Source: Deltaproteobacteria bacterium
GTDB lineage: Bacteria; Desulfobacterota; Desulfuromonadia; Desulfuromonadales; Geopsychrobacteraceae
Reading direction: 5' to 3'
DNA: 64,000 nt
Assembly (NCBI GenBank): GCA_024279255.1
Contig: JAJRRT010000029.1
Location: 1-64,000 of the forward strand
The stretch's first letter is position 1, and every line of letters begins with the position of its first letter. The position numbers and the translations under genes were made by a program. Below are positions 34,868-43,153 of the stretch, piece by piece. Below the pieces are notes generated by a model. The model was given only the letters and a program-made list of their open reading frames with translations. It was not told the DNA's origin and ran no database searches.

Positions 34868-35409
34868 TCTTCGCGTCCTCCAGTCTGCCTGGTTGAGAAC
34901 CTGCGATTTACATCGACCAGATATTTGCCTCTCAAGACATTGCGACCGATCAGTACCGGAAATTTAAATTGGGAACGATCGGTAAGCGAAAATTCGCGCT
35001 CCATCTCAATTCCACTCAAGGTAATCTTCAAAGTAACTACCTGGCGCCTTATGGATTCGGCACCGTGACGTTTGATCAACACCGTGCGTTGCACAGGTCT
35101 CTCAAAGTTGATGGTTTTATTGCTGTCTGGACTTTTAATCGAAAAAGAGAGCCATTTCTTACCATCGCGCTCAAACTGCTCCAGCTTCATCACGCCGAGG
35201 GAGGATGTTTGGGCTCCGGTATCGATGCGCGCATTTAAGTGCAAGTTCTTTGATTTGAAGCTGACGCTTTCCGCCTCGCCGATGATCACAAGTCCGGCAA
35301 TCTCCGGACAGCTTTCAGGGTCAGAGGGTACTGCTTCTACCGCGAGTAACAGGGTTGGTAGTAGGACGATGATTGCAATCACGTCAAGCAGGACGATTTT
35401 GAGGTTCAT
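34864..35409 (-). CDS. Retropepsin-like aspartic protease (RimK-linked family)
   Basis: A 181-residue exported protein: an N-terminal hydrophobic helix (IVLLDVIAIIVLLPTLLLA) acts as signal or anchor, then a single retropepsin-type domain with the catalytic motif LNARIDTGAQTSSL (Asp63-Thr-Gly). KFPVLIGRNVLRGKYLVDV near the end matches the second conserved strand pair. The family is often labelled ATP-dependent zinc protease in databases, but the DTG motif points to a dimeric aspartic protease. It heads the three-gene unit. The partner proteins suggest it processes or senses a periplasmic peptide or ligated product. Confidence 0.87.
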   Translation of the reverse strand: MNLKIVLLDVIAIIVLLPTLLLAVEAVPSDPESCPEIAGLVIIGEAESVSFKSKNLHLNARIDTGAQTSSLGVMKLEQFERDGKKWLSFSIKSPDSNKTINFERPVQRTVLIKRHGAESIRRQVVTLKITLSGIEMEREFSLTDRSQFKFPVLIGRNVLRGKYLVDVNRRFSTRQTGGREE

Positions 35410-35729
35410 GGGGTCTTCATCTCCTGTGTGACCATCTCTTCATCGATTATCGGGCGGGGTCTTTTAGCGGGTTGATAGATCGAGTCTACCTTGCCAATCG
35501 TCCTTTTACAAGAGTACGTGGGGCTTTGTACGTTAGCTTAGGTATTCAGGAGAACACATAAATATCAGCGTTCAGACGCTTATGCTTGGATCTCAGAGTT
35601 TTTTTGTCCTGTAACATCGATCGCAGTGTCTGGACAAATACAGTTTTTATTTCTAGTGGCGGGTATGTGGATCGAGGGGTATGCCTTGTGGCTTCGAGTT
35701 ATCATTGATAAATTAAGAACAGGGTTGAG
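35410..35729. other. Intergenic region upstream of the retropepsin / 7TM / ATP-grasp operon
   Basis: This 320-base gap lies between the uup stop and the start of the retropepsin gene, both on the minus strand. A short perfect hairpin AGCGT-TCAG-ACGCT lies at 35567-35580. A looser inverted repeat TTTGTCC / GGACAAA lies around 35603-35638. Neither has a T-run in the direction needed to end uup. A promoter for the operon is expected here but none is clear. Confidence 0.35.
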
Positions 35730-37496
35730 TTATTCGCTCAACGCATCTAGTTCTTCCCAGCGTGCATACGCGAGGGTCAGTTCTTTTTCGACCTGAGACA
35801 ATCGGGATTTCAAGCGTTCAATCTCTTCCTTCTTCCCTGACTGGTAGAGCGCGGGGTCGGCCATCGCGACATGAATCTCGGCCTGTTCAGTCTCTAGCTT
35901 ATCAATCAGTTGCGGCAAGGCCTCAAGTTCGCGTTTGTCCTTAAAACTGAGTCTTTTGGGACGCTGCTGTTTTTCTCGTGGGACCTTTTTCTTGTCTATT
36001 GCTTTTTTTTCGGGAAGTTGCTGGTGTTGATTCAGCCAGTCACTGTAGCCACCAATCTGTTCACTGAAGTGTCCATCTCCTTCAAAGACAAGACAACTTG
36101 TAACGATATTGTCGACAAAGGTTCGGTCATGGCTGACCAGTAATAAGGTCCCTTGATAGTCGAGCAGTAGCTCTTCGAGTAGGTCGAGGGTCTCTACATC
36201 AAGGTCATTGGTTGGCTCATCGAGAACTAGCAAGTTGGCCGGTTTTGTAAAGAGTTTCGCCAACAACAAGCGGTTGCGTTCTCCACCAGAGAGCACCCGG
36301 ACCGGTGTGCGCGCACGATCAGGTGTGAAGAGGAAGTCACTCAGGTAGCCATAGATATGGCGTTGCTGGCCAGCAATCTCAACCGAATCATGCTCACCAC
36401 AAACGTTATGTTTGACGCTGGCGTTTTCATCGAGTTGTTCACGTAGCTGATCGAAATAGACGATCTGCAGGTTGGTCCCTTGCCGCAGGGATCCGCTGGT
36501 AGGACTGAGCTCCCCCAACAGTAGTTTTAGCAGGGTGGATTTTCCGCAGCCGTTGGGTCCAAGGATGGCAACCCGGTCACCGCGCATCAGGCGCAGGGAG
36601 AGATCACGCACAATGGTTTTATCGGCATAGCTAAAGTTGACATCTTCAGCTTCGGCAACCATCTGGCCGCTACGCTCGCCGGTTTCGAGGCTAAACCGAG
36701 CCTCGCCACTTCGATTACGGCGCTGACGATTCTCTTCACGCATTTTTTTAAGCGCCCGCACCCGGCCCATATTACGCGTGCGCCTTGCCTTGATCCCTTG
36801 GCGAATCCAGACCTCTTCTTCAGCAAGTTTTTTGTCCTGACGGCGCCAGAGCTCGTCTTCGGCGTGCAGGCGCTCTTCCCGGCGCTGCAGATAGGTCGGA
36901 TAGTCGCAGGGGTAATCAAATAGCTGGCCACGGTCGAGTTCAACAATTCGGCTGGCAACACTGGCCGTGAAGGCACGGTCGTGGCTGACAAACACCAGTG
37001 AGGTTTTCAGGCGCTTCAAAAAATGTTCGAGCCAGAGAATTGAATCAATGTCGAGGTGGTTGGTCGGTTCATCAAGCAGTAAAAGGTCGGGCTCACTATA
37101 GAGTGCCGCTGCCAAAAGGACGCGACGCTTTATACCCCCTGAAAGGCTGGCAACTGGCAGGATCGGGTCAAGGTCGAGACGCGAGAGCACGGCTTCGAGT
37201 TGCCCGTCTCCCTCATTTCCCGCAGCTAGTCTGATGACAGCTTCACCGATGCTCCCGCTGAAATTGAGGGGGACGTCTTGCTGCAGAATCGCGGTTTTCA
37301 ATCCTTGCTGGCGGATGATGTCACCGCTGTCAGCGCGGTGCTCGCCGTTAAGCAGACGCAGCAGAGTCGATTTGCCACAGCCGTTGCGACCGATCAAAGC
37401 TATTCGATCGCGCTGTTCTATCTGCAAAGAGGTGCGATCGAATAGTGGAGAGCCACCAAAGGCGAGGGACAGGTTGTTGAGTGAGATAAGAGCCAT
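35730..37496 (-). CDS. uup: ABC-F ATPase, Uup-like
   Basis: A 588-residue soluble protein with two ABC ATPase domains and no membrane segments. Walker A motifs GRNGCGKST (about residue 40) and GPNGCGKST (about 330), signature motifs SLSGGIKRR and VLSGGERNR, and Walker B LLLLDEPTNHLD / LLVLDEPTNDLD are all intact. A basic linker (RTRNMGRVRALKKMREENR) joins them, and a C-terminal coiled-coil region (LSFKDKRELEALPQLIDKLE... LSQVEKELTLAYARWEEL) identifies the Uup branch. Uup binds ribosomes or branched DNA and affects transposon excision in E. coli. Start MALISLNNLSL is typical; a GTG six codons upstream is possible. Confidence 0.93.
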   Translation of the reverse strand: MALISLNNLSLAFGGSPLFDRTSLQIEQRDRIALIGRNGCGKSTLLRLLNGEHRADSGDIIRQQGLKTAILQQDVPLNFSGSIGEAVIRLAAGNEGDGQLEAVLSRLDLDPILPVASLSGGIKRRVLLAAALYSEPDLLLLDEPTNHLDIDSILWLEHFLKRLKTSLVFVSHDRAFTASVASRIVELDRGQLFDYPCDYPTYLQRREERLHAEDELWRRQDKKLAEEEVWIRQGIKARRTRNMGRVRALKKMREENRQRRNRSGEARFSLETGERSGQMVAEAEDVNFSYADKTIVRDLSLRLMRGDRVAILGPNGCGKSTLLKLLLGELSPTSGSLRQGTNLQIVYFDQLREQLDENASVKHNVCGEHDSVEIAGQQRHIYGYLSDFLFTPDRARTPVRVLSGGERNRLLLAKLFTKPANLLVLDEPTNDLDVETLDLLEELLLDYQGTLLLVSHDRTFVDNIVTSCLVFEGDGHFSEQIGGYSDWLNQHQQLPEKKAIDKKKVPREKQQRPKRLSFKDKRELEALPQLIDKLETEQAEIHVAMADPALYQSGKKEEIERLKSRLSQVEKELTLAYARWEELDALSE

Positions 37497-37522
37497 AGCG
37501 GGCAGGTGTAGCACATCCGACT

Positions 37523-37565
37523 ATGAAAAAAAAGCGGGAACAGCAAAGTTGCTGTTCCCGCTTTT
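37523..37565 (-). terminator. Terminator after the triple-rhodanese gene
   Basis: A 17-base near-perfect stem AAAAGCGGGAACAGCAA / TTGCTGTTCCCGCTTTT (37530-37565). On the minus strand it is followed by further T residues. It lies between the rhodanese stop codon and the uup start, so it isolates uup from read-through. Confidence 0.88.
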
Positions 37566-37586
37566 GTAAATTGGATACTTATGGTC

Positions 37587-38672
37587 TCAGTTGATAGCGT
37601 AGCTTCCATCGGCTTCGATAGTGACTGTTTTGTTAAGGAAGGAACACTTCTCTTCCAGGCCGATTGCTTCAGCCTCATAGAAGGCGATTGCGGCACGGCT
37701 GCCGGTGTTGCAGTAGAACACGACCTTCTCGGCAGACTTGAGTTTATCGGCATTATTGGCAACAGTCTCATCGAGAATATTGATTGCCCCGGGGAGATGA
37801 CCCTGTTCGAATTCGTCGGCAGGTCTCACATCGACGATCAGAACTTTTTCTGACGGATTCTTAACCATCTTCATAAAAGCGTCTGTGTCGATCTCACCTT
37901 CAATAACCATGACTTCTGCAGCAGGACCTGCTGTGCCCTTGTTGTTGGGGTTAACCATTGCAAAGGCACGTGTCGATGCATTCTTCCATGCTGGCCAGCC
38001 AGCTGCGAAAACCACAACATTCGTGTAGCCAAGCTCGCGCGCGGCTTTGGCTGATTTGTGAGAAAGGTTGCACTTAAAGCCACCACATAAGTAAATAATC
38101 TGAGCGGCTCTGTCAGCAGGCAGTAGCCCCTTCAAGGCATCAAACTGCTGAAAAGGGATACTCATCGCACCAGGAACAGTTCCGGCGTTGTACTTGAGAG
38201 CTGGTCGCGCATCAATGATCATAGCGATCCGCTTCGGGTCGTTTAATACCATCTTGATATGCTGAGATGAGACCCATGGAGTGTTTCCTGCTTTTTTCCA
38301 GGACGGCATACCTGTAGAAAATGTGTAAACATTTTTGTAACCAGCTTCTTCCGCGATTTTGGCTGAGTCTGCAGAGAGTTTGCATTTAACTCCACCGCAG
38401 TAGAACACCAGCTTGGTTGATTTGTCTTTTGGCAGTTCAGCCAGCCGCGTTTTGAGTTCTTGTCTCGGTATCGAAACAGCCCATGGGATATAGCCTTCAG
38501 CAAATTTGATCTCAGGACGAGCATCGACCAGCATGTATTGGCCAACATCGGGCTTTTGTGAAACCATGCTTTTGATGTCGCTTAATGGCAGGTCATTAAC
38601 CTTTGCAGCGGCCAGTGTTGGCATGAGTAGGATGAGCAGGACGGATAAAATGTGTTGTGCTAACTTTTGCAT
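37587..38672 (-). CDS. Exported protein with three tandem rhodanese domains
   Basis: A 361-residue protein with a signal peptide (HILSVLLILLMPTLAAA) and three rhodanese folds. Each retains a cysteine in the active loop: YCGGVKC (Cys92), LCGGFKC and YCNTGSRA. Domains 1 and 2 share an unusual CGGxKC loop with a second cysteine, while domain 3 has a more ordinary loop. This could carry persulfide or bind a metal in the periplasm; sulfur relay is inferred, not proven. The start with GGGAGG six bases upstream is preferred. It has its own terminator and no obvious operon partner. Confidence 0.9.
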   Translation of the reverse strand: MQKLAQHILSVLLILLMPTLAAAKVNDLPLSDIKSMVSQKPDVGQYMLVDARPEIKFAEGYIPWAVSIPRQELKTRLAELPKDKSTKLVFYCGGVKCKLSADSAKIAEEAGYKNVYTFSTGMPSWKKAGNTPWVSSQHIKMVLNDPKRIAMIIDARPALKYNAGTVPGAMSIPFQQFDALKGLLPADRAAQIIYLCGGFKCNLSHKSAKAARELGYTNVVVFAAGWPAWKNASTRAFAMVNPNNKGTAGPAAEVMVIEGEIDTDAFMKMVKNPSEKVLIVDVRPADEFEQGHLPGAINILDETVANNADKLKSAEKVVFYCNTGSRAAIAFYEAEAIGLEEKCSFLNKTVTIEADGSYAIN

Positions 38673-38815
38673 CTTTGCCTCCCGTTGGAAAATTTTCATA
38701 ATCGCTGAATCGCATATTTTCACAAAGAAGGGAGCGTAGTCCAGTAAAAAATGTGGGAATATGAAATGAACAGCCAAGATTGTGCCAGCAAAAGGTGATG
38801 ATATGCGCTCTGGAA

Positions 38816-38855
38816 ATAAAGGCGCCCGGCAGATGAAAACATCTCCGGGCGCTTT
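38816..38855 (-). terminator. Terminator after the FG-GAP protein gene
   Basis: A hairpin of GCGCCCGG / CCGGGCGC extended by AGATG / CATCT with a one-base bulge and an AAAA loop, flanked by A/T runs (38816-38855). It lies about 20 bases past the stop codon of the minus-strand gene ending at 38876. Confidence 0.75.
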
Positions 38856-38875
38856 ATTACCTATGGCTGAGGTGA

Positions 38876-40516
38876 TTACTTTAATTCATGGATGACAACA
38901 GCGGAGCGTGATTTGCTGAGAAATCCTTTGCGTTTAAAGACAACCGTTGTAGCTAATTCCAGTTGCCCGTCATTGTCGATATCGGCCAGGCTGAAATCGG
39001 TGACAGGTCCTTCCTGCTCAGCAGTACGCCAGACTTCAGTCGTACTCAGGCCATTCCACTCCAAGGCTTTAATGTAGCCTTTGTTGTAGGTTGCAAGTCG
39101 CTGTGTAAACCTTGTCCCACTATTTTGGGGTACGAGCAGGCGTCTATTCGTTGAAAGGATACGTAAGGGGACAAAGTAAGGGTATGAGCCTTCAGTAGGG
39201 TCATTGGATAGAAGGTTAAAGCTGGTTTCACTACCGCCATAACGGTCAGAAGAATCATAAATTTCAGCGCCATCGGCAGATTTGATCTTTAGATAGTCAT
39301 CTGCTGTCAGGTAGGCTAAATAGTGGTCACCATCCTTTGAGTTGAACGGTGTGAAACCATAAATATTGATAGGCGCTGGGAGTGGGTAGCTGTCACCCTC
39401 CTTGTATTCGCCATTGAGTAACGCGACCTTGAAGGGACGTTGGTCGAAGGGGATATCAAGTTGGTGGCGTTTTTGACCCAGGAGAATCTGGCCTTGGCCA
39501 GGTTGTTCAATCACGCGGAAGAGCATTGGAACTTTCTGGGCAAGTTTTATAAATTTCCCATTTTCAATTTCAAGAACAAGAGACTGAGGCTTATTGTCAC
39601 GAAGTCCACTGATGAAGATTTCGGGTCGGCCATTCTTGTTCAGATCGAAGCTGTCAAGCGCTATAAAATTGTATGATGCCGGAAGTTTGAACTCGTTGAT
39701 CTGTTTGTACGTCTGTCCCATGAAAATTCCAAGACTGAGAGTACCTTGACTTAGAATTACAGTCTCTTGACGCCCGTCAGTATTGAAATCGGCGACATTG
39801 ATGCCGATAAATTCTTTATTGAATGCTGGGCTGTTCCAGTAGGTGCTTGGGGTGCTGCCTTGCTGCAAAGGGGTAGCGTTGCCGTTCGGGTTCACCCGTG
39901 TCTGAATCGCTGGTGAGACGGCTGTCACATTGGCCGCTGTTGGAGTTTGGCCGCTTATGGGGTAACTGCGCAGGATGCTGCCATCCTGGTTTTTGACGAG
40001 CAGGCTTCCCGTGACAATTTCGAAATGGAGCAGGGGCTGAATTTCCGATTTGTCATCGTGCCAATCGAGCATGTTGAGTTGCTGTTGTAGCTCGACTTTT
40101 AACTGGGGGTTTAAATGACTGGGATCATCGAAAATAGCGGGCACCTGTTTGAACCGTTGTACTCGTGCCCCTTTAGCGACAGCGTTGTCGCCACGGATTT
40201 TTCGCGCATAGCTGTAGCCCGATTTAAGACGAGTTGTCTGCAAAAATGTGATTTTGTCGTCGAGCGTTCCGATAACCTCTTTGCTGATTGGGTGTACAAG
40301 CTTTTTGCCTTGCTCAATGATCGACAGGATATCTCCGGTCGTCAGGCCTTTTGACGCATCGAGGTCTATGATGAATTCAGTGTCGTCCAGAGGCATAACA
40401 ACATATCCCTGGGTTGGGCTGAAATCTGCCACGAGCTGTTCGGGAAGTTCAGAGAAGGCCAAGTTCGGCAACAGGAACAGGAGGAACGCAAGGGGAAGTA
40501 GAAGCGCTGATTTCAT
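38876..40516 (-). CDS. Exported FG-GAP/VCBS repeat protein
   Basis: A 546-residue protein with a clear signal peptide (LLLPLAFLLFLLPNLAFS). The N-terminal part (LTTGDILSIIEQGKKLVHPI to YSYARKI) resembles a small beta domain seen at the end of FlgT-like proteins. The rest contains at least three FG-GAP calcium-binding repeats: VADFNTDGRQETVI, FDLNKNGRPEIFIS and LADIDNDGQLELAT, each with the DxNxDG-type loop of an integrin-like beta-propeller. It is probably periplasmic or outer-surface. Function is unknown; it stands alone, flanked by two terminators. Confidence 0.85.
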   Translation of the reverse strand: MKSALLLPLAFLLFLLPNLAFSELPEQLVADFSPTQGYVVMPLDDTEFIIDLDASKGLTTGDILSIIEQGKKLVHPISKEVIGTLDDKITFLQTTRLKSGYSYARKIRGDNAVAKGARVQRFKQVPAIFDDPSHLNPQLKVELQQQLNMLDWHDDKSEIQPLLHFEIVTGSLLVKNQDGSILRSYPISGQTPTAANVTAVSPAIQTRVNPNGNATPLQQGSTPSTYWNSPAFNKEFIGINVADFNTDGRQETVILSQGTLSLGIFMGQTYKQINEFKLPASYNFIALDSFDLNKNGRPEIFISGLRDNKPQSLVLEIENGKFIKLAQKVPMLFRVIEQPGQGQILLGQKRHQLDIPFDQRPFKVALLNGEYKEGDSYPLPAPINIYGFTPFNSKDGDHYLAYLTADDYLKIKSADGAEIYDSSDRYGGSETSFNLLSNDPTEGSYPYFVPLRILSTNRRLLVPQNSGTRFTQRLATYNKGYIKALEWNGLSTTEVWRTAEQEGPVTDFSLADIDNDGQLELATTVVFKRKGFLSKSRSAVVIHELK

Positions 40517-40607
40517 GAAATATCCCTGTGGTTGATTGGTTATATGATTTTATTTGATCTTATCTTTTTATGATTAATATTGAAAGTTGGAACTGATGAG
40601 TTTTCAT

Positions 40608-40641
40608 AAAAAAAGCCCGCTGCCAAGGCAGCGGGCTTTTT
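40608..40641 (-). terminator. Terminator after the porin gene
   Basis: A stem AAAAAGCCCGCTGCC / GGCAGCGGGCTTTTT with a two-base loop (40610-40641). Read on the minus strand it ends in T residues. It lies about 20 bases beyond the porin stop codon. Confidence 0.92.
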
Positions 40642-40660
40642 GGTCTCTAAGAGGTAAATC

Positions 40661-41920
40661 TTAGAATTTTACAACCAGGCTGGTAATAGCAGCCAAGGTG
40701 TCAGTGTCAACCGAAGCGCCGCCACCGAGGGGGGTGTCTTCGAAAGCACTGTAGTTGATGTGCCCAACCAGTGAAGTGTTCTTCAGCAGTGCGTAAGAAG
40801 CACTAGCATTCAAAATGAAACCACTGATGTCTTTAACGGAATCATCTTCAGCTTGAGCGTATGCTGCAGCAAACTTTGCTCTGAGGTCATCGCTGAGAGT
40901 GACGTTGGCATAGCCTTGCAGTGCGATCATCCCTGCATTGGTGGTTTTGCCACCGATTTCAAAGGGGTTAAGAGCAGCAAGGTACTCGTAATCATTTGGA
41001 AAGTCAGCAGACTGGTAGCCGTAGGTCAGTGGAGAGAACCCGGCAAATACTGGCATGTCCATGTAGGTTTCCTGAACATCGCCACCGTCTTGTGCCTGTG
41101 CATAGAGAACGATGCCGCCGACTGTTACAGTGTCGCTGACAGCAGTAGAAGCGTCTAGGTAAAGTTGCAGGCCTTTACGATCTGCACCTTTGACGCCGCC
41201 AACTGTGGGCATTTCGCCGTCGAAGAAGTCGAGCTCACCCTTGATGTTGATTGCGCCGAATTTTGCGGCAGCGTTAACAGCAAGACCGAGAAGCTCTTCG
41301 TCGCTACCGGCCTGCAGGTAAGAGATCTGTGGGGTGATGTTGAAGTTGTCAGATTTGAATTTATACTGAGCAGATGTCACAGAGGTATCATCTTGGCCAG
41401 TGTCAGTATTGCCTGCTACCGCGCCAAAACTCTCGTCTAGTTGCTTGACGTGAGAGATGGTCACAGCGCCACGATTGAGGATGAAGCCAGCGCCGACGGT
41501 GTCGAGCATGTGGCCGGTACCCATGCGGAAGTACTGCTGGCCAGCTTTCAGAGTATAGCCACCTTTAGAGACTTGCAGGTAAGCTTTGTCGAACTGGATG
41601 TCAGCGCGACGGTTACTGTAAGGAGCGAATCCAGTAGTGTCACCACCCCATGCAATAGCATCAGAAGAGTTCTCTTTACTTTCAGAAGCGTCGAAGCGGA
41701 AGTTAACACTGACGCCTTCGGCTACAGCAATTTTGCCGCCGATACGCAGACGTGAGTCATTCCATGCATCAGCCTGGTCGGTTGTGCCATTGTCTTGCGA
41801 GAAGTAGAAACCGCGAACGCGCATTGAACCAGCCAGGCTCAGACGATCTTCAGCGATTACTGGTGCTGCCATAGCAGCGATCGTCAGCATGACGATCATG
41901 ATTTTCAGAAACTTACTCAT
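40661..41920 (-). CDS. Outer-membrane porin
   Basis: A 419-residue beta-barrel protein with signal peptide (MIVMLTIAAMAAPVIA) and mature start EDRLSLAGSMRVRGFYF. Alternating hydrophobic strands run throughout and the last residue is Phe after SLVVKF, the usual outer-membrane insertion signal. The pattern SRLRIGGKIAVAEGVSVNFRFD fits Gram-negative porins of the Geobacter group. A strong AAGGAGG precedes the ATG, and a 5' leader hairpin at 41954-41968 may stabilise the mRNA, consistent with high expression. Substrate selectivity is unknown. It lies beside a TlpA-like protein and a small lipoprotein but has its own terminator. Confidence 0.88.
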   Translation of the reverse strand: MSKFLKIMIVMLTIAAMAAPVIAEDRLSLAGSMRVRGFYFSQDNGTTDQADAWNDSRLRIGGKIAVAEGVSVNFRFDASESKENSSDAIAWGGDTTGFAPYSNRRADIQFDKAYLQVSKGGYTLKAGQQYFRMGTGHMLDTVGAGFILNRGAVTISHVKQLDESFGAVAGNTDTGQDDTSVTSAQYKFKSDNFNITPQISYLQAGSDEELLGLAVNAAAKFGAINIKGELDFFDGEMPTVGGVKGADRKGLQLYLDASTAVSDTVTVGGIVLYAQAQDGGDVQETYMDMPVFAGFSPLTYGYQSADFPNDYEYLAALNPFEIGGKTTNAGMIALQGYANVTLSDDLRAKFAAAYAQAEDDSVKDISGFILNASASYALLKNTSLVGHINYSAFEDTPLGGGASVDTDTLAAITSLVVKF

Positions 41921-41953
41921 TGGTCTTTCCTCCTTACAAAGGGTTAGGAATGT

Positions 41954-41968
41954 GCCGAACAATTCGGC
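41954..41968 (-). promoter_or_regulatory. 5' leader hairpin of the porin mRNA
   Basis: A perfect six-base stem GCCGAA-CAA-TTCGGC about 34 bases upstream of the porin ATG. A TTGACA further upstream (around 42011-42016 on the minus strand) may be part of the promoter, though no matching -10 is evident. The hairpin would lie at or near the 5' end of the transcript. Confidence 0.4.
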
Positions 41969-42028
41969 GATTAATAACTTGCTATTTGTTGCACGAAACT
42001 TAATTTATTGTGTCAATAGCGCAGCATT

Positions 42029-42163
42029 CTACTGATGCGGAACTTCAAATTCGTAACCACATGCCGGACATTTGACATGTGATGGTGATGTGTTGGCCGG
42101 TGCGCAGGCGCTCAGGGCAGACATCAGGAAGATTGTTGCAATTAGTACGGTGAGGTGTTTCAT
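42029..42163 (-). CDS. Small lipoprotein with a two-cysteine knuckle
   Basis: A 44-residue frame starting MKHLTVLIATIFLMSALSAC. The hydrophobic stretch followed by LSAC is a lipobox, giving a mature peptide of about 25 residues lipidated at its first Cys. This contains KCPACGYEFEVPHQ, a CxxC knuckle like half a zinc ribbon. GGAGGATT lies about ten bases before the ATG. It lies between the TlpA-like gene and the porin on the same strand. Too short for most gene finders; no function known. Pairing of two molecules through the CxxC and a metal, or redox exchange with the neighbouring thioredoxin-like protein, are possibilities only. Confidence 0.75.
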   Translation of the reverse strand: MKHLTVLIATIFLMSALSACAPANTSPSHVKCPACGYEFEVPHQ

Positions 42164-42433
42164 CAAGCGGTAATCCTCCGAGAACTTCTGGCAAACATAT
42201 ATTGAATAGTTACAAGGTGTTGCTTTGTTTAATTTGCACCAAAGGTGCCAAGCGTGGCGATTTTCAGAGTGTGACCACCCAAGGTGCTGTAAAATCGCTG
42301 TTTTGTAGACATTGTTTGTTGCGCGCTGAACTGTTGTTATATCTCTCTGCTGTTGCTTTTATGCCACATTGTTGTTGGTTGTATGCTACAGCGATCAAAA
42401 AAACAAGTGGTAATAAAACAACAGACCGTTCAG
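42164..42433. other. Gap between TlpA-like and small lipoprotein genes
   Basis: A 270-base stretch with no convincing gene on either strand, no strong hairpin and no repeat in common with the other intergenic elements. It should contain the promoter of the small lipoprotein and the end of the TlpA-like transcript. Confidence 0.3.
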
Positions 42434-42931
42434 TTACTCTGTGCGACGGTGCTCTTCGATCTGTTGCTTGATTTGCTTGCCACTCAAAACCATTTTGTCG
42501 AACACAATCTTGAAGTTTTTGTCGATCAACAGCAGCCGAGGGATGCTGAAGATACTGTAGTTACGTCGTGCTTCGCCGCTATCGATAATCGTGAAATCTG
42601 CGGGCGTGAGTTTTTCATCCTTCGTATGGGACCTGATACTCTTGGCCGAATCGCCGAGATACACAGCAACGAAGGAAATGTCATTTTTCTTAAGGTCTGT
42701 GCGGAGCCCCTCTATCTGGTGCGCAAGTTCAGTACAGGCTGGGCACCATGTGGTTCCCATTTTGACCAGAAGGGTTTTTCCCTTGAGGTCGCTCAGCTTT
42801 AGGGTTTTGTCATCAAGAGTGCGAGCGTTAAAGTCTGGAGCAGTTTCGCCCGCCTTATAAAGCGCATGAGCTGAAGTTACGGTGCAGAAGAACATTGCGA
42901 CCAGCAACGTTGAAAAAATACGGATTTTCAT
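42434..42931 (-). CDS. TlpA/ResA-like thioredoxin-fold protein
   Basis: A 165-residue exported protein: signal peptide (FSTLLVAMFFCTVTSAHA), then a peroxiredoxin/TlpA-type thioredoxin fold with ETAPDFNARTLDDKTLKLSDL, the redox motif TTWCPACTEL (Cys-Pro-Ala-Cys) and the cis-Pro region FSIPRLLLIDKNFKI. Such proteins reduce cysteines of cytochrome or other periplasmic clients. The exact client is unknown; the neighbouring CxxC lipoprotein is a candidate. Length matches the family. It is preceded by a 220-base AT-rich gap. Confidence 0.9.
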   Translation of the reverse strand: MKIRIFSTLLVAMFFCTVTSAHALYKAGETAPDFNARTLDDKTLKLSDLKGKTLLVKMGTTWCPACTELAHQIEGLRTDLKKNDISFVAVYLGDSAKSIRSHTKDEKLTPADFTIIDSGEARRNYSIFSIPRLLLIDKNFKIVFDKMVLSGKQIKQQIEEHRRTE

Positions 42932-43153
42932 AGAGCTTGCCTCCGGGTTGCTAACGCAGCATCACAGTTCGCCGGGGAGTTTAGCAGTTTTTGATGCCCT
43001 GGCAAGTAAATGCCTGTTTGGGCTGTATTCGTTTTTCTGTTTTAAAATTACGTGGCCAGTATAGTTTTGGTTGAAATTAAGTCAAGATATAAATTGTTAA
43101 TATGGCTCAAGTTGTTGAATGTAAAAACGAAAGCGGCTTTATAACGATGTTTG
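42932..43153. other. Gap upstream of the TlpA-like gene
   Basis: AT-rich intergenic DNA between the end of the epimerase gene and the TlpA-like gene on the same strand. No open frame with recognisable content and no strong terminator for the epimerase was seen. It should hold the promoter of the TlpA-like gene. Confidence 0.3.

Noticed and set aside
42202-42471. Plus-strand open frame of 89 codons between the TlpA-like and lipoprotein genes
   Set aside because: It overlaps the 3' end of the TlpA-like gene on the other strand, shows no domain and no ribosome site.
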